From Clostridium sp. MCC353 (GTDB lineage Bacteria; Bacillota; Clostridia; Lachnospirales; Lachnospiraceae), in NCBI RefSeq assembly GCF_018785315.1, contig NZ_WQPN01000008.1, positions 62,001 through 126,000 of the forward strand: a DNA stretch of 64,000 bases. Direction: 5' to 3'. Below, piece after piece: positions 25,237 through 33,341 of this stretch (position 1 is its first letter; every line of letters begins with the position of its first letter). The notes beneath the pieces were generated by a model. It saw nothing but the letters and a program-made list of their open reading frames with translations, had not been told where the DNA came from and ran no database searches. The position numbers and the translations under genes were made by a program.

Positions 25237-25293
25237 AACTGTTCAGAACGGCTGATCTTCTCCACCGAATTTTCCGCCGTCCTGTACTGTTAC
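25237..25293. repeat. dispersed inverted-repeat element, probable copy C
   Basis: AACTGTTCAGAACGGC (25237-25252) faces GCCGTCCTGTACTGTTAC (25276-25293). The ends resemble copies A and B (TTCAGAACG, TGTTAC) but the arms have mismatches. It lies just ahead of rlmD. Confidence 0.45.
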
Positions 25294-25336
25294 AAAAAAT
25301 AATAATATATCAGTGATGCAAGACAAGGAGGACTAT

Positions 25337-26701
25337 ATGAATAAAAATGATCTGTTTACCGTTTTAATAGAGGATATGAGTGATACAGGAGAAGGAATCG
25401 GGAAAGTGGACGGATACATCTGGTTTATCAAGGACGCAATAATTGGGGACGAAGTGGAAGCAAAAGTGATGAAGATGAAGAAATCATACGGTTTTGCCAG
25501 ATTAATCCGGGTAATCAAGCCGTCTCCCGACCGCGTGGAGGCCAAATGCCCAGTGGCCCGCCAGTGCGGCGGCTGCCAGCTCCAGGCCATGAGTTATGAA
25601 GCCCAGCTTAAATTTAAGGAAAAGAAAATTTATAACAATCTGCGCCGTATCGGCAAATTCACGGATGACCAGATCCACATGCTGCCGATTATCGGCATGG
25701 AAAATCCATGGAGATACCGCAACAAGGCCCAGTTTCCATTTGGCACGAATAAGGACGGTGTGACGATCACCGGCTTTTATGCAGGCCGGACCCATTCCAT
25801 CATTGAAAATGAGGACTGCCTGCTCGGCGTGGAAGGGAACAAGGAGATTCTGGGCCGGATTAAGGGATTTATGAATGCTTACGGGGTTAAGCCGTATGAC
25901 GAAGAAAGCCACACAGGCCTGGTCCGCCATGCCCTCATCCGGGTGGGATTCAAAACCGGCGAGATCATGGTTTGTCTTGTGATTAATGGGAAAAAACTTC
26001 CTTACGGGGAATATCTGGTGGAGAGCCTGAGGGAGATTCCGGGGATGACGAGCATTTCTTATAGTATAAACCAGGAAAAGACTAATGTCATTATGGGTAA
26101 GGAAGTGGTTAGTTTGTTTGGGCCGGGATATATTACGGATTATATCGGCAATGTAAAGTACCGGATTTCGCCCCTTTCTTTCTATCAGGTGAACCCTGTC
26201 CAGACGGAGAAACTGTATGGAACAGCTTTGGAATTTGCGGGACTTACAGGGGATGAGGTGGTCTGGGATCTGTACTGCGGGATCGGAACCATTTCGTTGT
26301 TTTTAGCGCAGAAGGCGAAGAAGGTGTACGGCGTGGAGATCGTGCCCCAGGCTATAGAGGACGCCAGGGAAAATGCGAGGATTAACGGAATTGAGAATGT
26401 GGAGTTTTTTGTGGGCAAGGCGGAAGAGGTGCTGCCGGAGCAGTTTGAGAAGAATAAGGTTCATGCGGATGTTATCGTGGTGGACCCGCCCAGAAAGGGA
26501 TGCGATCAGGTTTGTTTGGAGACGATTGTGAAGATGAGGCCGGAGAAGGTGGTTTATGTGAGTTGTGACTCGGCTACGTTGGCGCGGGATTTGAGGTATT
26601 TGGTGGATTGGGGGTATGAGTTGGGAGAGGTTAGAGGGTGCGATTTATTCCCAGGATCGGTGCATTGTGAAGTTTGTGTCGAAATTCGTCGATTAAAATA
26701 G
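25337..26701 (+). CDS. rlmD: 23S rRNA (uracil-5-)-methyltransferase, RlmD/RumA family
   Basis: About 454 residues: an N-terminal TRAM domain, the iron-sulfur cysteines CPVARQCGGCQ, the SAM-binding block VVWDLYCGIGTISLFLA, and the catalytic loop VYVSCDSATLARDLRYL. It methylates uridine in 23S rRNA. AAGGAGGA at 25325-25332 fixes the ATG at 25337; the frame opens eight codons earlier. Leucine codons become almost only TTG/TTA after about 26500, unlike the CTG/CTT-rich body, so the 3' end looks exchanged by recombination. The final residues SVHCEVCVEIRRLK recur in a remnant at 37720. The accessory island begins at its stop codon. Confidence 0.9.
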   Translation: MNKNDLFTVLIEDMSDTGEGIGKVDGYIWFIKDAIIGDEVEAKVMKMKKSYGFARLIRVIKPSPDRVEAKCPVARQCGGCQLQAMSYEAQLKFKEKKIYNNLRRIGKFTDDQIHMLPIIGMENPWRYRNKAQFPFGTNKDGVTITGFYAGRTHSIIENEDCLLGVEGNKEILGRIKGFMNAYGVKPYDEESHTGLVRHALIRVGFKTGEIMVCLVINGKKLPYGEYLVESLREIPGMTSISYSINQEKTNVIMGKEVVSLFGPGYITDYIGNVKYRISPLSFYQVNPVQTEKLYGTALEFAGLTGDEVVWDLYCGIGTISLFLAQKAKKVYGVEIVPQAIEDARENARINGIENVEFFVGKAEEVLPEQFEKNKVHADVIVVDPPRKGCDQVCLETIVKMRPEKVVYVSCDSATLARDLRYLVDWGYELGEVRGCDLFPGSVHCEVCVEIRRLK

Positions 26702-26735
26702 ATAGTTTTGGAAAATAAAAGGTTAGGGGATAGAG
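26641..26735 (+). other. rlmD 3' end, presumed attachment site of the island
   Basis: The last codons of rlmD and the following AT-rich bases (GATAGTTTTGGAAAATAAAAGGTTAGGGGA region) have a diverged direct copy at 37702-37796 that preserves the coding tail, the stop position and the downstream AAATAAAA.GTTAGGGGAT. Direct copies of a gene end at both borders of a module are the mark of site-specific insertion. After it, 26736-26878 holds only a short open remnant (ELHPEEYEGLSPFEDHY, then stop) and the hsdM ribosome site. Confidence 0.55.
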
Positions 26736-26878
26736 AGCTTCATCCGGAGGAATATGAAGGTCTTTCACCGTTTGAAGACCACTACGAAGAAGAATAAGTC
26801 CTGATTATTGGACATCTAAAGATTTATAATGAATACAAGATGGGAGTAGAATATTCCCGTGAATGGAGGATAAAGCAA

Positions 26879-29017
26879 ATGGCTGACAAGCAGGTAATTG
26901 ATGCAATGTGGGATGACTCTCCTATTGATGTATCAACAGAAGTGAATTTTATCTGGTCTATCGCAAACAAGCTGCGTGGTACATACCAGAGCGATAAGTA
27001 TAAGGATGTTATCATCCCGATGGTTATTATCCGTCGTTTTGAGTGTGCCTTGGAGCCGACGAAGCAGAAGGTGGTAGACCAGTTTAAGGCAAATCCTCAA
27101 TATCCGGCAAAGGCGATGTATCATATATCTGGATATCATTTCTATAATACCAGTGAATTAAATCTTGCAGAGTTGATTAATGATCCGGATATTCTTGCGG
27201 CAAATTTCAAAGCATATTTGCAGAGCTTTTCTCAGAATGTGCAGGAGATTATTGTGTCTGCAGAAAAGGGTCTTGATTTTTACAAGCAGATTGACAAAAT
27301 GGACAAGAACAATCGCCTGCTCAGTGTAGTTAAGGCCTTTTCCGAGCTTGACCTGAATCCGCGTACAATTGACAATGTGAAGATGGGATACATTTTTGAG
27401 GAGCTTATCCGTAAGTTTTCTGAAAATGCTGAAGCTGGTGATCACTACACTGGCCGTGATATTATCAAGCTCATGGTCAATATTTTGCTGGCTGAAGGAT
27501 GCGACGATATCTTTGATGACGGTAAGGTTATTACAGTTTTAGACCAAGCGTGCGGAACCGGTGGTATGTTGTCTACCAGCTACAATTTCATTAAGCGCTA
27601 TAATCCGACTGCAAAAGTGTATCTGTTTGGTCAGGAAATCAATCCAGAGTCCTATGCCATCTGCCTTGCAGAGATGTTGATTAAGGGGCAGAATGCAGAA
27701 AATATCTGCTATCAGGATACGATGGTGGCAGATCGCTTTAAAGGTACAAAGATGCGCTTTGTCATCGAAAATCCGCCTTTTGGCACACCGTGGGGTGGCA
27801 AGGATGCAGCAGAGGGCGTAGAGGCCGCTGTTAATGATGAATACGGAAAAGGCTTCGACGGGCGCTGGGGTGCTGGATTACCGGGTTCCGGTGATATGCA
27901 GATGCTTTTCTTACAGTCTGCCATTGATAAGATGGATGACAATTTTGGACGTGCTGCAATTATTGAGAACGGTTCCCCGTTGTTTTCAGGTGGAACAGCG
28001 TCCGGTGAAAGTCAAATTCGTCGTTGGATGCTGGAGAACGATTTGATTGAAGCGATTATTGCTTTGCCGGTTGACCTCTTTTACAATACCGGAATCGCCA
28101 CCTATATTTGGGTGCTTTCCAAAAACAAACGTCCGGAACGCAAGGGTAAAATCCAGCTGATTGATGCATCTTCTTTCTTCCACAAGTTGCGCAAAGCGTT
28201 GGGTGATAAAAAGAACGACATCTCTTTGGAAGACCGTAAGGCTATTACAAAACTGTATGCAGATTTTGTAGAAAACGAATATTGTAAAATATACGCAAAC
28301 GAGGAATTTATCTACCGCGAGTATGTGATAATGCAGCCGCTTCAGCGTAGCTATGCCATAACGGACGAGCGCATTGATGCAATGCTCTCGAAAGGTGCAT
28401 TATCTTCTCTTTACGATGAAGCAAAAGTGAATGAGCTGGAAAATGCAGAAGAATTGACAGGAAAAGACCAGAAGAAACTGGAATCAATGCAAAACAATCA
28501 GCCTGTTTACGAGGCCATTGTCAGTGCGTTGCGAGCTGCGATTTCGGATGATGTATATTATTCCCCAGCAGATTTTGCGCCGGTACTTGCCCGTGTTCTT
28601 GGAAATGGAAATCTTCCGGCTCCAGCAGGTGCAGATGCAAAGCCAATGGTTAACAAAAAGCTGATGGACAAGATTGCCGATGGACTTTCAGTAATGGACA
28701 AGAAGGCAGAAATCCAGCGTGATAAAAAGGGCAATATCATTTATGACAAAGAAACCAAGGACACCGAAATTGTCAGATTTGATGAGGATATTGATACTTA
28801 TATGGCACGAGAGGTTTTGCCGCATATCCCGGATGCTAAGGCATTCTTTGAAGAGGATTTAGGAAAGAAGAAACCCGTAATCAAAACGGGCGCAGAGATT
28901 CCGTTTACTCGTTATTTCTATAAATATCAGCAGCCTGTGGCAAGTGAGGAGTTGGAAACCAAGTTCATGGAATTGGAACTTTCTGTTTCTTCTCGTGTCG
29001 CTGACCTGTTTGAATAA
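26879..29017 (+). CDS. hsdM: type I restriction-modification methyltransferase subunit
   Basis: A 712-residue N6-adenine methyltransferase. SAM motif LDQACGTGGML (about 220) and catalytic NPPF (ENPPFGTPWGG, about 297) are intact. The N-terminal helical domain (FIWSIANKLRGTY, IIPMVIIRRFECAL) is typical of HsdM. The ATG at 26879 follows GGAGG at 26865-26869; the frame opens 13 codons earlier. It heads a tight operon hsdM-hsdS-hsdR-mcrB-mcrC. Base composition is lower in GC than the core genes to the left, as expected for an acquired system. Confidence 0.93.
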   Translation: MADKQVIDAMWDDSPIDVSTEVNFIWSIANKLRGTYQSDKYKDVIIPMVIIRRFECALEPTKQKVVDQFKANPQYPAKAMYHISGYHFYNTSELNLAELINDPDILAANFKAYLQSFSQNVQEIIVSAEKGLDFYKQIDKMDKNNRLLSVVKAFSELDLNPRTIDNVKMGYIFEELIRKFSENAEAGDHYTGRDIIKLMVNILLAEGCDDIFDDGKVITVLDQACGTGGMLSTSYNFIKRYNPTAKVYLFGQEINPESYAICLAEMLIKGQNAENICYQDTMVADRFKGTKMRFVIENPPFGTPWGGKDAAEGVEAAVNDEYGKGFDGRWGAGLPGSGDMQMLFLQSAIDKMDDNFGRAAIIENGSPLFSGGTASGESQIRRWMLENDLIEAIIALPVDLFYNTGIATYIWVLSKNKRPERKGKIQLIDASSFFHKLRKALGDKKNDISLEDRKAITKLYADFVENEYCKIYANEEFIYREYVIMQPLQRSYAITDERIDAMLSKGALSSLYDEAKVNELENAEELTGKDQKKLESMQNNQPVYEAIVSALRAAISDDVYYSPADFAPVLARVLGNGNLPAPAGADAKPMVNKKLMDKIADGLSVMDKKAEIQRDKKGNIIYDKETKDTEIVRFDEDIDTYMAREVLPHIPDAKAFFEEDLGKKKPVIKTGAEIPFTRYFYKYQQPVASEELETKFMELELSVSSRVADLFE

Positions 29018-29029
29018 GGCGGTGATGAT

Positions 29030-30265
29030 ATGAGAGAAATGAAAGATAGTGGGATAGAATGGATTGGTGTCATTCCAAACGGCTGGGTAGTTATGCCTGT
29101 AAAGTACTACTTTGCTATCAGCAGAGGTAGAGTCATATCTGTATTTGATTTGGATGAAAACGGAATATATCCAGTATTCTCATCACAAACAGAGAACGAT
29201 GGATGTTTTGGTTTTCTAAATACATTTGATTACAGCGGCCCCGCAATTACATGGACTACTGATGGAGCAAAAGCTGGTACTGTGTTTTATCGAGATGGGA
29301 AATACAATTGTACGAATGTTTGTGGTATTTTACAATTAAAGCAACAGTATAGACAGAGCTCGGATTTGCTATTCTTTACCTATGCTATCGGAATGGTGGC
29401 AGAGCGGAATAAACGGTATGATATCAATGGATTTAAAATAATGAGTAATGAAATGGCAAACATTAAGTTTGCTGTTCCTCCACTTGAAGAACAAAAAATA
29501 ATTGCACAATTCCTTAGCAAGAAGTGTGATGAAATTGACACTCTTGCTGCGAATATCCAATCGCAAATTGATGTACTGGAACAGTATAAGAGGTCAGTTG
29601 TTACCGAAACTGTAACCAAGGGGCTGAATCCAGACGTCGAGATGAAGGATAGCAGAACACCGTGGATTGGAGCAATGCCGAAAAAATGGGAAATCATCAG
29701 AGGAAAGTATATTCTTAAATATGTACAGAAACCAATACGGGAAGATGATGGTATCATAACGTGCTTCCGAGATGGAGAGGTTACCCTTCGCAGCAATCGT
29801 CGAGAAGACGGTTTCACAATAGCTGATAAAGAGATTGGGTACCAAGGTATCGATGTGGGTGATTTAGTAGTGCATGGTATGGATGGATTTGCCGGAGCAA
29901 TTGGAATCTCCGATTCACGTGGAAAGGCATCACCGGTACTGAATGTATTAGATACTGTACAGAACAAAAGATATATTATGTATTATCTGCGGAGTATGGC
30001 TTATGGGGATGTCTTTCTTGCTTTGACGACTGGGATTCGAGTTCGCTCATGTGATTTGCGTTGGAATAAACTTGCCGAGCTGGTTTACCCTGTTCCACCG
30101 CGAGAAGAGCAGGAGGCGATTGTGGCCCATATCGATGCCACCATAGAGAAAGCGAATGCCGTAATTGCGGATAAAAAAGCGCAATTGGAAACATTGGATA
30201 ACTACAAAAAGTCACTCATTTATGAATATGTGACCGGAAAGAAGGAGGTGCCTGCGAATGTCTGA
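29030..30265 (+). CDS. hsdS: type I restriction-modification specificity subunit
   Basis: A 411-residue HsdS with two target recognition domains, each introduced by the same phrase (MKDSGIEWIGVIPNGW at residue 4, MKDSRTPWIGAMPKKW near 205) and each closed by a conserved helix (VPPLEEQKIIAQFL and VPPREEQEAIVAHI). The halves therefore recognise a bipartite DNA site and dock two HsdM subunits. It starts 13 bases after hsdM and overlaps hsdR by eight bases. Confidence 0.93.
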   Translation: MREMKDSGIEWIGVIPNGWVVMPVKYYFAISRGRVISVFDLDENGIYPVFSSQTENDGCFGFLNTFDYSGPAITWTTDGAKAGTVFYRDGKYNCTNVCGILQLKQQYRQSSDLLFFTYAIGMVAERNKRYDINGFKIMSNEMANIKFAVPPLEEQKIIAQFLSKKCDEIDTLAANIQSQIDVLEQYKRSVVTETVTKGLNPDVEMKDSRTPWIGAMPKKWEIIRGKYILKYVQKPIREDDGIITCFRDGEVTLRSNRREDGFTIADKEIGYQGIDVGDLVVHGMDGFAGAIGISDSRGKASPVLNVLDTVQNKRYIMYYLRSMAYGDVFLALTTGIRVRSCDLRWNKLAELVYPVPPREEQEAIVAHIDATIEKANAVIADKKAQLETLDNYKKSLIYEYVTGKKEVPANV

Positions 30266-33200
30266 TATGCGAAGCGACGACGGTGTTATCATAGAAGCAC
30301 AGGATAAAGATGGTACAGCTAAAAGGGTGGCAGTCTACTATGATAAGCTGATTCACAAGACATCCATTCTTTCGGAAAAGGAGTATCAAAAATATCTCCT
30401 TGAGCGACTGGAGAAGGATAACGGTTATATCATTCGTAAGGCCAGCAGCTTTGACCGGTCTTTTGCAATAGATCGGGAATTGCTGTATAAGTTCCTCAAT
30501 GATACACAGGCAGACACGATGGACTACTTGCGAAAAATATATAAGGATGACCTTGAAGAGACCATCGTGAATTTCATCAATGCAGAAACCACAAAAACAC
30601 GTGGCAGCTTATTGGACGTGCTGAAACACGGCATCGAAATATCTAACAGAAAGTTGATGCTAATGTATATCAAGCCAGCCACTACCTTTAATTCGGAATT
30701 GACGAAGAAATACAGTCAGAACATCTTCTCTGTGATGGAGGAAGTCTGGGCCAGCGACAAAGAGCGTATAGATGTCGTGATTTTCTTGAACGGCTTAGCA
30801 ATCATGTCTTTTGAACTGAAGTGCAATGCTGCCGGACAATCTTATCAGGACGCGATTTATCAGTTCAGAACGGAACGCAGCCCGAAGACTCGTCTGTTCC
30901 GTTTTAAGTCTGGCTGCTTGGTAAACTTTGCGATGGATTTGGAAGAGGTGTACATGACCACCAAACTGGATGGTAATGCCACATTCTTTCTTCCATTCAA
31001 TATTGGAAATGGTACCGGTGTTACTGCTGGTGCAGGAAACCCGGTGTATGAAGATAAATACAGTGTCTCTTATATGTGGGAAGACATTTTGACAAAGGAT
31101 ACTGTAATTGACCTTGTCAGCAAGTTCATTTTTGTGGAAAGCAAGGAAAAAGTCGATGATGCAACAGGTAAAATCAAGCGGTCTGAGAATCTGATTTTCC
31201 CTCGTTACCATCAGTTGGATGTCATTCGTAAGGTGCTTGCGGATGTGCGTGTGAATCGCACAGCGCAAAATTATCTCATACAGCACAGTGCAGGTTCCGG
31301 CAAAACGAACTCTATCGCATGGCTGGCCCATCGGTTGACATCCCTGCACGATGCCGAGAACAAAATCATCTTTGATAATATCATCATTGTAACTGACCGT
31401 GTGGTAGTTGACCGTCAGCTGCAGAAAGCTATTATGGGTATGGAGCACAAAGCTGGTCTTATCCGTGTGATGGATAATAAATGCAATTCGGCAGACCTTG
31501 CGATTGCGCTGAATGGAAACACAAAAATAATTGCAACGACTATCCAAAAGTTTCCGTATATTGTGGATAGTGTTGCAGACCTGAAGAATAAGAGCTTTGC
31601 TGTCATAATTGATGAAGCGCATTCTTCCACTGCCGGCAAAGATATGGCAGCTGTCACTCTGTCGCTTGGCTCAGGCGAGCAGGTTGAGAGTGATGTGGAG
31701 GATATGATTACAGATGAAATCCGCAGAAATGGTAAGCAGGCAAATGTTTCGATTTTTGCATTTACAGCCACACCGAAGCCGACTACGATACAGCTTTTTG
31801 GTCGTCTGAACACCAAGGGCCAGCGAGAGGCTTTTCACGTTTACTCTATGAAGCAGGCGATTGAAGAAGGCTTTATTCTTGATGTGTTGCAGAATTATAC
31901 AGAATACTCGACCTTTTATCAAATCAACAAAGAGATAGAAGATGATCCACGCTGCAAGACAAACAGCGTAAAGCGCCAGATTGCCAGATTCGTCGAATTG
32001 CATGAGACCAATATTGCACAGCGTATAGAAGTTATTGTAGAACATTTTCGTACCACCGTTATGCATGAGCTTGGTGGACAGGCAAAGGCAATGGTTATCA
32101 CGGCTTCACGTCAAAGTGCAGTGAAATACCGTCAGGCATTTGAGGACTATATTACCAAAAAGGGCTATAAAGGCATTCATGCTCTGGTTGCATTTTCCGG
32201 CAAAGTTAAGCTAGACGGTGATGAGAAGGAGTATACGGAAGCATCACTGAACGGGTTCTCTGAAGACCGGCTTACAAAAGAATTCGATTCTGATGCATAT
32301 CAGGTGCTGCTGGTAGCAAATAAATACCAGACCGGATTTGACCAGCCAAAGCTGTGTGCAATGTATGTTTTGAAAAAACTCAAGGGCGTAAATGCAGTCC
32401 AGACATTATCCAGGTTAAATCGAATTTGCGTTCCATACGAGAAAAAGACTTTTGTTTTGGATTTTGTGAATACCTATGAAGATATCAAGGCGGCCTTTGC
32501 CCCATATTATACGACGACGCTTTTAGCCAATTCTGTTACACCGAGTGCGATTTATGATTTGGAAGCAAAGATTGATGCCTATGCCCTGTTCGACCCGGCT
32601 GATATCGAGGCTGCGAATGACATATTGTATGTAGATAAAGTTACAGGAAAGCAAAAGCAGCGTCTGACCTTTTTCCTGCAGAAGAGCAAAAAACTGTTGG
32701 AACGCTTCGAGTATAACGAACAGCGTGAGGTAGTTGAAACAATGCGAGGGTTTGTAAGGTATTATGAGTTTTTATTGCAGGTGTCCAGTTTTGAGGATAC
32801 AGACTTGCATAAAAAATATAACTTCATTTCCTACCTTCTGTCCTTCATCAACATTAAGCATCCGGGGGGTGGATTTAACTTAGATGGCAAAATTAAAGCG
32901 TCAAACTTTGTCCAGAAAAAGGGCGAAGAGCACGTAGAATCAAACCTTGTTGCTAAGCCGGTGATGAAATTACCAACAGCAGAACATTTCGGGCTTACAG
33001 AAGATAAAGAAAAACGCCTGTCAGAAATCATCGACGAAATCAACAGCCGTACCGGAAAGAGCTATGATAATGACGTAGTTGTAAAAGCCATGTTGCAGAT
33101 TCGGGATATTATGATGAAGTCGGATAGACTGAAAACAAGCGCAAAGAACAATACGCAGCACGACTTTGAGTTTTCCTATTTTGATGATATCGACGATGCG

Positions 33201-33326
33201 CTTATTGAAGGACTGTCACAGAATCAGGATTTCTTCTCTTTGCTGTTATCGAATGATGAAATGAAGCGTCAGGTGCTGGGGATTTTCTCGGATGAAATTT
33301 ACAGAAGCCTGCGTGAAGCAATGTAA
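30258..33326 (+). CDS. hsdR: type I restriction endonuclease subunit
   Basis: A 1022-residue translocase-nuclease. The N-terminal PD-(D/E)XK core has RIDVVIFLNGLAIMSFELK (ELK about 183). Walker A is HSAGSGKTN (about 345), the DEAH box is VIIDEAHSS (about 450), and FAFTATP and the helicase C-terminal motifs (YQTGFDQPKL, QTLSRLNR) follow. It cleaves DNA lacking HsdM methylation after ATP-driven translocation. AAGGAGGTG lies eight bases before the ATG. It appears intact and of normal length. Confidence 0.93.
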   Translation: MSDMRSDDGVIIEAQDKDGTAKRVAVYYDKLIHKTSILSEKEYQKYLLERLEKDNGYIIRKASSFDRSFAIDRELLYKFLNDTQADTMDYLRKIYKDDLEETIVNFINAETTKTRGSLLDVLKHGIEISNRKLMLMYIKPATTFNSELTKKYSQNIFSVMEEVWASDKERIDVVIFLNGLAIMSFELKCNAAGQSYQDAIYQFRTERSPKTRLFRFKSGCLVNFAMDLEEVYMTTKLDGNATFFLPFNIGNGTGVTAGAGNPVYEDKYSVSYMWEDILTKDTVIDLVSKFIFVESKEKVDDATGKIKRSENLIFPRYHQLDVIRKVLADVRVNRTAQNYLIQHSAGSGKTNSIAWLAHRLTSLHDAENKIIFDNIIIVTDRVVVDRQLQKAIMGMEHKAGLIRVMDNKCNSADLAIALNGNTKIIATTIQKFPYIVDSVADLKNKSFAVIIDEAHSSTAGKDMAAVTLSLGSGEQVESDVEDMITDEIRRNGKQANVSIFAFTATPKPTTIQLFGRLNTKGQREAFHVYSMKQAIEEGFILDVLQNYTEYSTFYQINKEIEDDPRCKTNSVKRQIARFVELHETNIAQRIEVIVEHFRTTVMHELGGQAKAMVITASRQSAVKYRQAFEDYITKKGYKGIHALVAFSGKVKLDGDEKEYTEASLNGFSEDRLTKEFDSDAYQVLLVANKYQTGFDQPKLCAMYVLKKLKGVNAVQTLSRLNRICVPYEKKTFVLDFVNTYEDIKAAFAPYYTTTLLANSVTPSAIYDLEAKIDAYALFDPADIEAANDILYVDKVTGKQKQRLTFFLQKSKKLLERFEYNEQREVVETMRGFVRYYEFLLQVSSFEDTDLHKKYNFISYLLSFINIKHPGGGFNLDGKIKASNFVQKKGEEHVESNLVAKPVMKLPTAEHFGLTEDKEKRLSEIIDEINSRTGKSYDNDVVVKAMLQIRDIMMKSDRLKTSAKNNTQHDFEFSYFDDIDDALIEGLSQNQDFFSLLLSNDEMKRQVLGIFSDEIYRSLREAM

Positions 33327-33341
33327 AGGCGGTGAATGAAA

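Noticed and set aside
26736-26800. Short open stretch ELHPEEYEGLSPFEDHY before hsdM
   Set aside because: No start codon or ribosome site; noted as a remnant behind the rlmD end rather than a gene.
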